NCBI GenBank assembly: GCA_030148005.1
Contig: JASBUI010000004.1
Coordinates: forward strand, 1 to 64,000
DNA from: Paracoccaceae bacterium
Lineage (GTDB): Bacteria; Pseudomonadota; Alphaproteobacteria; Rhodobacterales; Rhodobacteraceae
Length of the DNA stretch: 64,000 bases
Reading direction: 5' to 3'
Both the position numbers and the translations under genes were made by a program. Of the stretch, positions 15,221 through 23,670 are shown piece by piece (the stretch's first letter is position 1; every line of letters starts with the position of its first letter). Below the pieces are notes generated by a model, which had not been told where the DNA came from, did no database searches, and saw only the letters and a program-made list of their open reading frames with translations.

Positions 15221-16722
15221 CAGGATTGGTCCTCTTCGGTGCGAGACCGCGCTGTCACGTCATCGGCTGTGTCATCGCTGCCATCATCGTCGTCGTTGAC
15301 CGGCGCCGCCTGCACGCCCTGCGCGGGCGACCCTGGACGACGGAAGTCGAGGCCCAGCAAACGCTCGCGACTCCGTTCCGCCGCAATCTCGCGATCGACC
15401 TGTTCGGCATCATAGCCTCGCTCGGCGATGGCCTGGCTGCGGGATTTGAGCCCGGCTTCAATCTGGGCGATCTCAGCGTTGGCGTCTTTCAGCGGATCGA
15501 CCCAGTCCCATTTGGTTGGGAGCCAGTCGGCAGCGAGCATGCGCGACCGATCAGCCTCGAAGCAGGGCAGGTTCAGCGCGCCCGAAAGCACCGCCAAATC
15601 CAGCCAGCGCGCATAGACGGGTCGGCAGAGCTGATAGACCATCACCGAATGCTGCCAGGCGGACACACGGCGACGGAACTCGATGAGCGCCAAGCGCGAG
15701 TTCGAGAAGTTCCCCTTCACCATGTCATTGGCGAGATAGGGGTAGGGGATTCCGAGAGCGGCTGAGATCTGCAGGAGCGTCCGGTATTGGAACGGCTCGT
15801 AGGTTGCCCCGCTGTCAGCAGGCTGGCCCACAGTCACATCCTCGCCCGGATCCAACCGGACGATCTGCCCCGGACTGATCTCAACGCCAGCGGGTATCTC
15901 CTCATCGTCCAAGGGCGCCAGCGGATTCTCCGGGGCGGGCGAGGTGACGAACATCGCATACATTGCCGCAACCTTTTTGCGGTCGAGTTCGGCATCATCA
16001 TACTGATCGAGCAGGAACAGCTTCACGATCGCAGGCGCCAGTTTCGACACCCCGCGCAACTGGCCGCCCTCGACAGGGTCAATCACATGGATCACTTCCG
16101 ATGAGGGCACGCGCACCAGTTCACCAGACAGCCCTGGATCAGTGCTGTCGCCCGGATGGCGGCGCAGAAAGTGATAGGCGACGCGCCGCCCGATCCGGTC
16201 AAACTCGATGCCCTGACGGATCGCATTGCCGTTGGCAGCAACCCCCGTTTGCTCGAGCGGCAGCATTTCCGATGGCAACATCTGCAGTTGCAGCGGCACA
16301 CTCAGCCCGTCACCCGCGCGGCGCATTCGGATCCGGAAGAAGACCTCGCCCGCGATAAACACCTCGCGTGCGGCGCGGCGCTGCAGCCCGTAGAAATCGG
16401 TCAGCCCCTCGGCATCTGCCTCATCGGTCCAAGCCAGCCAGAGCCGCTGCAGCTCTTCTTTTCGGGCCGCATCGCCAATCTTCGAGATCGGCTTGATCCC
16501 GTCGCCCACAGTATTGGCCGCCCAGCTCTCCACGGCATTCACCGCATAGCCGTTATTGCGCACCAGCCAGCGGGCGCGGGCGGTGATATCGGGGCCAGAG
16601 CCAGCGATCAGCGCGTTGACATGCGCCCGCGTCGCACGGAACCCGCGCAAACGACGATGATGTTGGCCTGCATCAAATCCACCGACAAAGGCGCCAAGGC
16701 GTTGTCTCAAGGACATGCTCAT
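15220..16722 (-). CDS. Phage portal protein, lambda gpB family
   Basis: 500 residues. The region A-R-W-L-V-R-N-N-G-Y-A-V-N-A-V-E-S-W near residue 50 and Y-L-A-N-D-M-V-K-G-N-F-S-N-S-R near 345 are hallmarks of the lambda-type portal family. It forms the 12-mer ring at one vertex that the terminase docks on and DNA passes through. It lies between gpW and the protease, as in lambda W-B-C. The start at ATG 16722 is 5 bases downstream of the gpW stop. Confidence 0.92.
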   Translation of the reverse strand: MSMSLRQRLGAFVGGFDAGQHHRRLRGFRATRAHVNALIAGSGPDITARARWLVRNNGYAVNAVESWAANTVGDGIKPISKIGDAARKEELQRLWLAWTDEADAEGLTDFYGLQRRAAREVFIAGEVFFRIRMRRAGDGLSVPLQLQMLPSEMLPLEQTGVAANGNAIRQGIEFDRIGRRVAYHFLRRHPGDSTDPGLSGELVRVPSSEVIHVIDPVEGGQLRGVSKLAPAIVKLFLLDQYDDAELDRKKVAAMYAMFVTSPAPENPLAPLDDEEIPAGVEISPGQIVRLDPGEDVTVGQPADSGATYEPFQYRTLLQISAALGIPYPYLANDMVKGNFSNSRLALIEFRRRVSAWQHSVMVYQLCRPVYARWLDLAVLSGALNLPCFEADRSRMLAADWLPTKWDWVDPLKDANAEIAQIEAGLKSRSQAIAERGYDAEQVDREIAAERSRERLLGLDFRRPGSPAQGVQAAPVNDDDDGSDDTADDVTARSRTEEDQS

Positions 16723-16727
16723 AAGAC

Positions 16728-16937
16728 TTAAAGGTCCTTCACGGTATAAGGACGCAAGACGCGCCCGGCGCCGCGCTCGGCTTTCGCAATGCGGCGCTCG
16801 ATGTCACTAATCGCAGCAGCCAGTTCGGCATCGGTGCCGTAGGTGACTGTCTTGCCGTCGTAGCTGACCGACCGCGTGCCGCTGTAGCGCGCAGCCAGCA
16901 GCCCGCTGTGGCGGGATTTGAGATCATCGAGGGTCAT
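16728..16937 (-). CDS. Head-tail joining protein gpW
   Basis: 69 residues (lambda gpW 68). N-terminal helix M-T-L-D-D-L-K-S-R-H-S-G-L-L, then a beta hairpin R-S-V-S-Y-D-G-K-T-V-T-Y, then a helix E-L-A-A-A-I-S-D-I-E-R-R-I: the gpW fold pattern. It precedes the portal gene. gpW fills the connector after DNA packaging so that the tail can join. Upstream on the opposite strand is the ccdAB module, so expression from the terminase side must cross it. Confidence 0.8.
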   Translation of the reverse strand: MTLDDLKSRHSGLLAARYSGTRSVSYDGKTVTYGTDAELAAAISDIERRIAKAERGAGRVLRPYTVKDL

Positions 16938-16954
16938 GGGCTTCTCTTGTTCTG

Positions 16955-16969
16955 CACACGTCTAGTGTG
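16955..16969. promoter_or_regulatory. Inverted repeat upstream of ccdA (candidate operator)
   Basis: CACAC-GTCTA-GTGTG forms a perfect 5-bp inverted repeat with a 5-base centre, followed by an AT-rich GTGTATATTGTGTATG tract, 29 to 43 bases before the ccdA ATG. CcdA-type antitoxins autoregulate by binding such sites near their promoter. It is inferred to be operator and part of the promoter. Confidence 0.45.
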
Positions 16970-16997
16970 TATATTGTGTATGTCTTAGGGGGATCCG

Positions 16998-17243
16998 ATG
17001 TCACAAACGACTTCAGAAAAGCAGCGAACGAACATCACCATTACGGCTGCCAATTTGGTGGCCGCACGCGAGTTTGGTCTCAATGTCTCGGCCATCAGTG
17101 ATGCTGCGGTCGCTGAGGCTGTTCGCGCGGCAAAAGCTAAAGCATGGGCTCAAGAGAACGCCGAAGCTATCGCAGAGCGCCGTGCCTGGATTGAGACGCA
17201 TGGAACCCCTTTGGCTGATCTTCAGGTCCTGAAGCTCGACTGA
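16998..17243 (+). CDS. ccdA: Antitoxin CcdA-like
   Basis: 81 residues. The N-terminal part (R-T-N-I-T-I-T-A-A-N-L-V-A-A-R-E-F-G-L-N-V-S) has the ribbon-helix-helix pattern of CcdA, and the C-terminal tail (A-Q-E-N-A-E-A-I-A-E-R-R-A-W-I-E) is the helical segment that binds CcdB. The stop and the toxin ATG share one base (TGATG at 17240-17244). Its gene is in the opposite orientation to the surrounding packaging genes, in the gap between gpW and TerL. It would repress its own promoter and neutralise the toxin. Confidence 0.85.
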   Translation: MSQTTSEKQRTNITITAANLVAAREFGLNVSAISDAAVAEAVRAAKAKAWAQENAEAIAERRAWIETHGTPLADLQVLKLD

Positions 17244-17539
17244 TGGCACAGTTTCAAGTGTACCGCCTTACCGGTGATCGGTTTGTGCTCGATCTCCAAA
17301 CCGATTTGATCGACACGGGGTCCCGTGTGGTTGCTCCTCTTTTCCCACATTCTAAGGGTCCTAGGGCTATTGGTCGTCTTGAACCGGTGTTCAGAATCGA
17401 TGGGGAGGACTACGTGCTGCACACCGCCGAGATGGCTTCGATTCCGTCAGCGTTGGTCAAAGGTGTGCCCGTCGCTGATCTTTCCAACTCTGATTATGAG
17501 ATTCGTGGTGCGCTTGATATGGTGTTTTCGGGTTTCTAA
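17243..17539 (+). CDS. ccdB: Toxin CcdB-like (gyrase poison)
   Basis: 98 residues, close to the 101 of F-plasmid CcdB. The start M-A-Q-F-Q-V-Y-R and ending G-A-L-D-M-V-F-S-G-F fit CcdB, whose last residues (W99-G100-I101 in F) contact GyrA; here the end is S-G-F, so the tail differs. Its stop codon directly abuts the terminase stop on the opposite strand (17539/17540). As a type II toxin it would kill cells that lose the prophage. Toxicity cannot be judged from sequence. Confidence 0.82.
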   Translation: MAQFQVYRLTGDRFVLDLQTDLIDTGSRVVAPLFPHSKGPRAIGRLEPVFRIDGEDYVLHTAEMASIPSALVKGVPVADLSNSDYEIRGALDMVFSGF

Positions 17540-19603
17540 TCATTCCATGTATTTTGGCGTGCTGATCTTCCAGCCGCGCCGCCGCGGCGTTGCGACCCGG
17601 CCGGCTCGAGGTTCTGTCGGTTTTTCAGGAGCGTCTGTCTGATCACTGATCTTGGTTTCGACGCCCGCCTGTTTTTCCAATTGGCGCCACATCCGCTCAT
17701 CGAAACGGTCGGCGCCCAGGATCCAGGCGGCCGCGCGGGCATAGACTCGTGTGTCCAGCGCCTCGTTGCGTTCGCGCAGCTTTTGCCACTCCTGGCGGGC
17801 AAATCCGCGCTTGTTGCGGATCGTTACCAACTGTTCACCCACCAGCTGTTTGAGCCATTCGCTGTCTGCCCAGTCCGGCAGGTGGATCATGCCAGCCGGA
17901 TCGGTGATGCCCAGTGCTCGATCTTCATCACTGGGTCGCTCGAGCCGCAGATAACGATAGGTCTCGGCCTTGAAGGTTGCCGTCGCCACGGTCCAAAGTC
18001 GGGCGCCGCGTTTGAGTTTGTGGCCATTCACCGTGGCATCCACGAATGTCGGCCCCGAGACGGGTGTCGCCCGGTTGAACCCTTCCAGGCCTTTTACAGG
18101 GGCCACTTGAGCGATGCCCTGCTTACGCGCCCATCCGTAAACGGCAGCCGTTTCATAGCCGGTATCGATGGCCAGTTTGGCCAGTGGCATCACCGCACCA
18201 TGCTCGTGCACCCATGTTTGGCCCAAGAGGGCTGTCAGCTTGTCCCAGCACGCCGGATCATCCGGCCCGCCAGGTATCACGATGTGATCGACAAGCCAGC
18301 TTTGCAGCCCGCGACCCCAAGCCCAGACATCGACCTCGATGCGGTCCTTCTGCACGTCCGCACCGGCTGTCAGGAACAGACCTCCTGCGGGGATCTGCGC
18401 GGGGAAGGTAATCCGCTGATCCGCAAGGCGCTGCCATTCTGGCGCTTCGCCACTTTCGACCCAGGTTTCCCCCAGTAGAGTATTGCGCGCCGCGCGCAGC
18501 ATTTCGTCCGAGCCTTGGGCTGCCAGCCAATCCCGCGCGATCTGCTCCCAGCTTTTCCAGCCAATCGGCGAATAGAGGGCAGAGAGGTGGAACCCGATGG
18601 CATGCGGGTTGTCTGACAATGCCGTCGCCCGCCATTCACCACGTTCGAGCATCTGCGTCTTGTGGTGCTCTGCGATGGGCTTCTCACAGCCTTCACAGGT
18701 ATAGGCCGCCGTCTCTGGCTGCCCCTTTTCCCAGCGCAGGCGTTCGAACTGCAACCATTGCATATGGTCACAGTGTGGGCAGGGCACAAAATAACGCCGC
18801 TGATCGCTGGCCTCGAACTCGCGTTCAATCCGGCTGAGCCCCCGGATCGTGGGGGTCGAGACCATGAACACCTTGCGCCTGTGCGCGAAGGTCGTGGTTC
18901 GCGCTTCCGCCAAACTAACTGGATCGCCTTCTTCATCTGCTGAAGCTGGATAGGCGTCCACCTCGTCCAGAAACACATAGCGTGCTGGCATCGACCGCAG
19001 ACCCGTCGCGCTGTTCGCCCCTGTCAGCACCAGAATACCGCCGGGGAATTCCTTCGACAGCATCGAGTTGCCCGCGTCCCGGGACCGCGCCGGTTGGACC
19101 CGTTCTTTCAGCGCGGGGCTGTCCTCAATCAGCGGATCGATCCGGCCGCGCGACGTGCGCTTGGCCATTTCGACAGTGGGCAGTACGGCCAGCATGGGTC
19201 CTGGCGCGTGATGAATGACGAACCCGATCCAGTTATTCCCTGCTTCCGTTGCCCCAACCTGTGCCGCCTTCATGAAGCTGATCCGCTGCGCTGGGTGGTT
19301 TGGCGACAGTGCATCCATGATGGCGCGCAGGTACGGCGTGCGCGCTGTGCGGTACTGTCCGGGTTCCGCCGAGGCCCGCGACGACAGCTTGCGGTGCGCA
19401 TCTGCCCATTCCGACACGGTCAGGTCCGGGTCCGGCCGCATGCCGTTGCGCCAGACACGCAGGATGTCTTCGGCGCCGTCGAATGCGAGATCAAGGCCGG
19501 CACTCAGGTCGCCGTCGTTCAGGCTGTGATCACTGCCTTCGTCACTTCCATCATTCAAGCGAGACCTTGAGGTCGGCCAGGGCGGTGAGTTGCTCTCTGA
19601 CAT
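17540..19603 (-). CDS. Terminase large subunit, lambda gpA family
   Basis: 687 residues. A Walker A-like loop is at about 113-125 (A-A-Q-V-G-A-T-E-A-G-N-N-W), Walker B at 209-214 (Y-V-F-L-D-E), a CxxC-x-CxxC zinc site at 275-306 (C-P-H-C, C-E-G-C), and the nuclease domain near residue 470 (L-A-I-D-T-G-Y). It belongs to the GpA group of packaging motors, which cut cos sites and pump DNA. The first 53 bases overlap the TerS gene. The 3' end touches ccdB head to tail. Confidence 0.92.
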   Translation of the reverse strand: MSESNSPPWPTSRSRLNDGSDEGSDHSLNDGDLSAGLDLAFDGAEDILRVWRNGMRPDPDLTVSEWADAHRKLSSRASAEPGQYRTARTPYLRAIMDALSPNHPAQRISFMKAAQVGATEAGNNWIGFVIHHAPGPMLAVLPTVEMAKRTSRGRIDPLIEDSPALKERVQPARSRDAGNSMLSKEFPGGILVLTGANSATGLRSMPARYVFLDEVDAYPASADEEGDPVSLAEARTTTFAHRRKVFMVSTPTIRGLSRIEREFEASDQRRYFVPCPHCDHMQWLQFERLRWEKGQPETAAYTCEGCEKPIAEHHKTQMLERGEWRATALSDNPHAIGFHLSALYSPIGWKSWEQIARDWLAAQGSDEMLRAARNTLLGETWVESGEAPEWQRLADQRITFPAQIPAGGLFLTAGADVQKDRIEVDVWAWGRGLQSWLVDHIVIPGGPDDPACWDKLTALLGQTWVHEHGAVMPLAKLAIDTGYETAAVYGWARKQGIAQVAPVKGLEGFNRATPVSGPTFVDATVNGHKLKRGARLWTVATATFKAETYRYLRLERPSDEDRALGITDPAGMIHLPDWADSEWLKQLVGEQLVTIRNKRGFARQEWQKLRERNEALDTRVYARAAAWILGADRFDERMWRQLEKQAGVETKISDQTDAPEKPTEPRAGRVATPRRRGWKISTPKYME

Positions 19604-20141
19604 GGGTTTCCAGCACCCTTTGCAGGATCGCAGTCTCGATCGTCACCGCATCACCGGATGCCCTTTCCATCTCTGCGGATAATTGTGCAGCCATCAGGGC
19701 CGCCACTCGCGTGGGCCAGGTGACCCAGACATCGCGTTCCTGACGGGCCAGCCGAAACACCAGGGTCTCGGCGCGGGCACGATCCACCAGTACGCCCTTC
19801 TTGCGCTGGATCGACAGCTGGCGTTCCTGCGCCTGATACACCGTCAGCGCGGTGCGGGCCTTCAGATAGGATGTGCTGTCACCAGGGCCAGAGGCGGTGC
19901 TGCTACTGATCGCACCGCCATCACCACCAGCGCCAACGCCTCCAACACCACCACGCGACCGCATCTGTTGATCCGGATCCGTCATTGCACCGCGGCGTGC
20001 ATCAGACGCTACTGCATCAATCGACCCATCGGCAAACAGCACCAGGCGACCATTCTTGCGGGCCTTCTGCACGGCTCCGCGCGACAGACCTGACCGTTCT
20101 GCATAGGCGCGTTCGGATAGACCTTCCATGGCGCTTTGCAT
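19551..20141 (-). CDS. Terminase small subunit, Nu1-like
   Basis: 196 residues. Residues 8-30 form a winged-helix HTH (S-E-R-A-Y-A-E-R-S-G-L-S-R-G-A-V-Q-K-A-R), as in lambda gpNu1, followed by a Gly/Ser-rich linker and a C-terminal helical domain. It precedes TerL in transcription and overlaps it by 53 bases. TerS binds cos and recruits TerL. The cos site would be expected nearby, in 20142-20251, but no sequence there can be named as cos by eye. Confidence 0.78.
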   Translation of the reverse strand: MQSAMEGLSERAYAERSGLSRGAVQKARKNGRLVLFADGSIDAVASDARRGAMTDPDQQMRSRGGVGGVGAGGDGGAISSSTASGPGDSTSYLKARTALTVYQAQERQLSIQRKKGVLVDRARAETLVFRLARQERDVWVTWPTRVAALMAAQLSAEMERASGDAVTIETAILQRVLETHVREQLTALADLKVSLE

Positions 20142-20186
20142 GTCCTCAACATATTGTAAATAAACGGGAAAGCTGATCTATTTGAG

Positions 20187-20212
20187 TTGATTATACTGGC
20201 CGTCAGAGCGAT
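20187..20212 (+). promoter_or_regulatory. Possible promoter with TTGATT and GTCAGAGCGAT motif
   Basis: A TTGATTATACT stretch 60 bases before the first small plus-strand gene is followed by GTCAGAGCGAT at 20202-20212. The same 11-mer recurs at 21012-21022, again after a TTGACT, in front of another gene of this set. The shared sequence suggests a common control site, but spacing to the TTGA box differs (15 and 20 bases), so the role is open. Confidence 0.35.
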
Positions 20213-20251
20213 TCTCAGTGCAAGCAAACACGCCTGAACGGAGACAGACCC

Positions 20252-20434
20252 ATGACCCTCGCAGAACGCTACAACGCTGAAGCTCAACGCCTGATCCCGC
20301 ATTACGCCGAAAGCCTGGCGGTTGATCCCAGCATCGATAGTGCGGGCCACATCGACGAGATTGTTTTTCGCCGCAGCGAGTATCTCGGCGGGATGGCGAT
20401 CGCCATTCTCGCACTAATCGAACAGCAAGACTGA
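20252..20434 (+). CDS. Small phage protein, unknown function
   Basis: 60 residues (M-T-L-A-E-R-Y-N-A-E-A-Q-R-L-I), with a GGAGACAG ribosome binding site before the ATG. Acidic and helical, no membrane segment, no recognised domain. It starts a run of plus-strand genes divergent from the terminase. Coding is supported by the ribosome binding site and by the tidy spacing to the next gene (11 bases). Confidence 0.6.
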   Translation: MTLAERYNAEAQRLIPHYAESLAVDPSIDSAGHIDEIVFRRSEYLGGMAIAILALIEQQD

Positions 20435-20445
20435 AAGGCCAGATC

Positions 20446-20667
20446 ATGACAATGGCCACCACAACCATTCGTATCGACTATGCAATGCTGCCCGACCATT
20501 TCGACCGCAGCCGCCCCAACGCCATCGCGGAGGCCATCGAGACCGCGCTGCGGGACGCAGGCATCAAGGCTGAAGCCTCGGACATCTTCTCGCACATCAA
20601 GATCGAACTGCCGACCAGCCAGCTCGCCGCCGCCAGCACCGTGCTGGCCGAGCTGCAGCTGATTTAA
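20446..20667 (+). CDS. Small phage protein, unknown function
   Basis: 73 residues, beginning M-T-M-A-T-T-T-I-R-I-D-Y. A beta strand is followed by a helix (N-A-I-A-E-A-I-E-T-A-L-R-D-A-G), a second strand (H-I-K-I-E-L-P) and a second helix, a small alpha/beta fold. No family recognised. It follows the previous gene after 11 bases, preceded by AAAGGCC, and is probably cotranscribed. Confidence 0.6.
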   Translation: MTMATTTIRIDYAMLPDHFDRSRPNAIAEAIETALRDAGIKAEASDIFSHIKIELPTSQLAAASTVLAELQLI

Positions 20668-20680
20668 AAGGACACAAGTT

Positions 20681-20995
20681 ATGAGCACGCGCGCGCAGAT
20701 CGCCATCCAGACAGGGCCTGACAAATGGGCACATGTGTATGTGCACTTTGACGGATACCCCTCCCATATGCTGCCCGCTCTGGCGCGTTGGACACCCGAG
20801 GACATTCTTGCCGCCCGCGAAATCCGGCAGGTGCGTGTGGACGCATTGGACTGCTTTGATCCACCGCGCGCACCCCGCATCCTGTCGCATCCCACTTGCG
20901 AACTCTGCCATCTGTATATCTGGCAAGCCGGTGTATGGCGTGAACTGACCTCCCTGCGTGGCGTGCAAAAAAGCAATCAAATTGCGCCGAATTGA
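20681..20995 (+). CDS. Phage protein with a CxxC pair, unknown function
   Basis: 104 residues. The start S-T-R-A-Q-I-A-I-Q and the phrase V-Y-V-H-F-D-G-Y-P-S-H-M resemble a group of phage proteins that carry the 'H-x-D-G-Y-P' motif and occur in many prophages without a known role. A C-E-L-C pair lies near residue 75. Gene starts after AAAAGGACACAAGTT. Close linkage with its neighbours suggests one operon. Confidence 0.65.
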   Translation: MSTRAQIAIQTGPDKWAHVYVHFDGYPSHMLPALARWTPEDILAAREIRQVRVDALDCFDPPRAPRILSHPTCELCHLYIWQAGVWRELTSLRGVQKSNQIAPN

Positions 20996-21022
20996 CTACG
21001 CTAATCGCCCTGTCAGAGCGAT
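20992..21022 (+). promoter_or_regulatory. Second TTGACT plus GTCAGAGCGAT site
   Basis: TTGACT at 20992-20997 is followed by GTCAGAGCGAT at 21012-21022. It lies just before the next small gene, and the 11-mer repeats that at 20202-20212. It overlaps the end of the previous gene by four bases, so the following gene may have its own promoter. Confidence 0.33.
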
Positions 21023-21067
21023 GGTTGTTTCACCAAAACGATGCACCGCACCAAAGGATCCAAGCCC

Positions 21068-21469
21068 ATGACCGCACACGCCATTCTGCCCAGCCGCAAC
21101 GAAGATTACGGCTTTTTCCAAGCCCTGACAAACTGCCCGCAGCGCGAGCGCCGCAGTGCAGAGGTCTGGACGCTGGCTTCCACCCTTATCGCCGCAGCCA
21201 TTGGCGCCGACACCGAAGACGAGATGATCGGGATCCGCGATTTTCTTGACAGTCGGATGGGCCGCCACTTCGCCGACGATGTGGTGTGCAACATGACGGG
21301 CTGCAATATCGACAGCGAGACGGCCATTAACTCAGCAATCCGCCGCTGGCAGGGCTGGCGCATCAGCCGCCAGACTGAGCGTGAGGAGGGGATCCCCGCA
21401 GGGCTGTCCTACTTGACGGGTTGGGTGCAGCACTTTGCAATCACGGCCGCGATGGAAGACGCGGACTGA
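21068..21469 (+). CDS. Phage protein of unknown function
   Basis: 133 residues (start M-T-A-H-A-I-L-P-S-R-N-E-D-Y-G-F-F). Acidic and helical, with Trp residues (R-R-W-Q-G-W-R-I-S-R) and a C-terminus A-G-L-S-Y-L-T-G-W-V-Q-H-F. No motif recognised. It lies behind a putative promoter in the plus-strand set. Rhodobacterial phages commonly have such genes with no assigned role. ATG 21068 is preferred to an ATG 27 bases upstream because it follows a better spaced purine stretch. Confidence 0.6.
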   Translation: MTAHAILPSRNEDYGFFQALTNCPQRERRSAEVWTLASTLIAAAIGADTEDEMIGIRDFLDSRMGRHFADDVVCNMTGCNIDSETAINSAIRRWQGWRISRQTEREEGIPAGLSYLTGWVQHFAITAAMEDAD

Positions 21470-21567
21470 GGCTCGCACCCATCACGTTCTGGCCCGCCCG
21501 CGCTTGCGCGGGCCAATGCCGGTAGAAGGGCACGCATCTTGCGCCGCCCGTTTGACTGGAGGCCACC

Positions 21568-22167
21568 ATGCCCAACCTTACCAAAACCCAAAGCCTGATC
21601 CTGACCACGGGCGCCCAGCGCGCAGACAACATCGCCATGCCGCTGCCCGAGGGGCTGCATGGTGCCGCCGCCAAGAAGGTCGTGACCATGATGATCGACC
21701 GCGGCTGGCTCGAAGAGGTCGATGCCGACACCCGCAAAGGCGAACCCCTCTGGCGCGAAACCAGTGATGGTCACGGCACCACGCTGGTGGTCACCGACGC
21801 AGGGCTGCTGGCAGTGGGGATCGAACCGGTGGTCGTCAAAACCATGGCTGCGGTCCGTCAGCATGCAGCCGCAGCACCGGCACCCAAAACACCGATGATA
21901 CGAGCCAATACCAAACAAGCACAGATCATCACCCTTCTGCAGCGGTCTGAGGGGGCCTCCATCGCTGAAATCGTCGCTGTGACGGGGTGGTTGGCGCATA
22001 GTGTTCGCGGTCTGATCTCTGGTGGTTTGAAGAAGAAGCTGGGCCTGCCAGTCATCTCCGAGAAGCAAGACGGGCGGGGCACAGTGTATTCGCTGCCGAA
22101 TGATGGATCTGCGCCGTCATCGCAGCCGCACGAAGAGCCTGCGCAGCAAGTAACTTCGCAACAGTGA
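21568..22167 (+). CDS. DUF3489 domain protein
   Basis: 199 residues. The C-terminal half (T-K-Q-A-Q-I-I-T-L-L-Q-R-S-E-G-A-S-I-A-E, then V-T-G-W-L-A-H-S-V-R-G and L-K-K-K-L-G-L-P-V) matches the DUF3489 family, a winged-helix-like domain common in alphaproteobacterial prophages. The N-terminal half has a second wHTH-like pattern (L-T-K-T-Q-S-L-I-L). DNA binding is possible. Its 3' end overlaps a gene on the other strand by 51 bases. A role in phage regulation is inferred only. Confidence 0.8.
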   Translation: MPNLTKTQSLILTTGAQRADNIAMPLPEGLHGAAAKKVVTMMIDRGWLEEVDADTRKGEPLWRETSDGHGTTLVVTDAGLLAVGIEPVVVKTMAAVRQHAAAAPAPKTPMIRANTKQAQIITLLQRSEGASIAEIVAVTGWLAHSVRGLISGGLKKKLGLPVISEKQDGRGTVYSLPNDGSAPSSQPHEEPAQQVTSQQ

Positions 22168-22326
22168 AACGCCAACAAACACTGTCCCAATGGCAAGGTT
22201 TTCGCCAAGGCTTGGCTGAAGGCCAAACCTTGGAAACACCACGATCTGCGTCGCAACGGCCAGCACATAACCGACCACGACGTTGGTCACGGCCTCAATC
22301 AGCGACATTCTGCGCGACTGGCTCAT
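22117..22326 (-). CDS. DUF7220-like small membrane protein
   Basis: 69 residues with two membrane segments (A-V-T-N-V-V-V-G-Y-V-L-A-V-A-T-Q-I and N-L-A-I-G-T-V-F-V-G-V-S-L-L) and a basic C-terminal end (L-R-R-L-F-V-R-L-R). The ATG at 22326 overlaps the methyltransferase stop by ATGA, so they are coupled. It resembles the DUF7220 family of phage-linked two-span proteins often found next to methyltransferases or terminases. Function is unknown. Confidence 0.65.
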   Translation of the reverse strand: MSQSRRMSLIEAVTNVVVGYVLAVATQIVVFPRFGLQPSLGENLAIGTVFVGVSLLRSYLLRRLFVRLR

Positions 22327-23585
22327 GCCGCCAGCCGCTCTGATTTGAGGGCGGCAAAGCTCTTGCCGGTTTCCACAAGCAAGGCGTCCTCGCCGGTGAA
22401 GGCCTGCCACCGCTCAATGGCCACATCGACATAGGCCGGGTTCAACTCGACCCCTAAGCACACGCGTCCCGTCGTCTCCGCCGCGATCAACGTGGTGCCG
22501 GAACCCATGAAGGGCTCATAGATGGCCTGACCGTGGCTTGAATTGTTCAGGATCGGACGCCGCATGCATTCAACCGGCTTTTGCGTGCCGTGGACGGTCT
22601 CGGCGTCCTGATCCTTGTTTGCGATCTGCCAGAGCGTCGTCTGCTTGCGATCGCCCGCCCAATGCCCTTTGCCCTTGGCGCGCACTGCGTACCAGCAAGG
22701 TTCATGCTGCCAGTGATAATCACCGCGGCTCAGCACCAACCGGTCCTTTGCCCAGATAATTTGCGAGCGGATATTGAAGCCTGTCACCGTGAGGCTTTCT
22801 GCCATGGTCGCAGCATGCAGCGCGCCGTGCCAGACATAGGCAACATCGCCAGGAAACAAGGACCATGCCTCGCGCCAGTCCGCACGGTCATCGTTCAGCA
22901 CCTTACCGGTGCGCTTGGTCTTGGCCGCACCCGCCTGGTTGCGCCAGCCTGGGTCGTATTCCACGCCATAGGGCGGGTCGGTAACCATGAGGAGTGGCTT
23001 CACTTCGCCAAGTAGCCGTCCGACGACATCGGCCGACGTACTGTCACCACAGATCAGCCGGTGCGACCCGAGCTGCCAGAGATCACCAGGGACCGACACC
23101 GGCGTCACCGGCACATCCGGAATGTCATCCTCGCCCTCGACCGGACCATCAGTGCCCAGCGCATCGGGGTCTTGCAGCAGCGCATCGAGCTCTGCATCAG
23201 TGATCCCCAGCAGTGACAGGTCGAAATCATCCGCCAGCAGCCCCGCGATCTCGTCGCGCAGCATGGCTTCGTCCCAGTCACCCAGTTCGGTCAGTTTATT
23301 GTCGGCGATCCGGTAGGCCCGCCGCTCGGCTTCATCAAGGTGCCCAAGTCGAATGACCGGCACATCCGTCAGCCCCAGCATTGTCGCGGCCAGCACCCGG
23401 CCATGCCCGGCGATTAGTTCGCCATCGTCGGCGACCATGCAGGGGACAGTCCAGCCGAACTTGGCCATGCTGGCCGCGATCTTGGCCACCTGGTCATCGC
23501 TATGCATCTTGGCATTGCGCACGTAGGGGCGCAGCCGGGCAATCGACCAGCTTTCAATCTGGCTCGGCGCAAAGACGAGGTCCAT
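22323..23585 (-). CDS. ParB-domain / site-specific DNA methyltransferase
   Basis: 420 residues. Residues 1-120 carry a ParB/Srx-type nuclease fold (Y-V-R-N-A-K-M-H-S, L-I-A-G-H-G-R-V-L-A-A). Residues about 195-400 form an N6/N4 amino methyltransferase: catalytic motif D-P-P-Y near 205, later SAM-binding F-M-G-S-G-T-T near 368, i.e. motif IV before motif I as in the beta class. Such fusions are usual in prophages and lack a partner restriction enzyme; the role may be protection against host restriction or timing of methylation. Its recognition site cannot be told from sequence. Confidence 0.85.
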   Translation of the reverse strand: MDLVFAPSQIESWSIARLRPYVRNAKMHSDDQVAKIAASMAKFGWTVPCMVADDGELIAGHGRVLAATMLGLTDVPVIRLGHLDEAERRAYRIADNKLTELGDWDEAMLRDEIAGLLADDFDLSLLGITDAELDALLQDPDALGTDGPVEGEDDIPDVPVTPVSVPGDLWQLGSHRLICGDSTSADVVGRLLGEVKPLLMVTDPPYGVEYDPGWRNQAGAAKTKRTGKVLNDDRADWREAWSLFPGDVAYVWHGALHAATMAESLTVTGFNIRSQIIWAKDRLVLSRGDYHWQHEPCWYAVRAKGKGHWAGDRKQTTLWQIANKDQDAETVHGTQKPVECMRRPILNNSSHGQAIYEPFMGSGTTLIAAETTGRVCLGVELNPAYVDVAIERWQAFTGEDALLVETGKSFAALKSERLAA

Positions 23586-23670
23586 GGACGGTTCTCATTT
23601 AGGGCAGGGGCGACATACCGATGCTCACGCCGGCATAATCGGCGACCAGAACAGGATCCGCGATGTCAGG

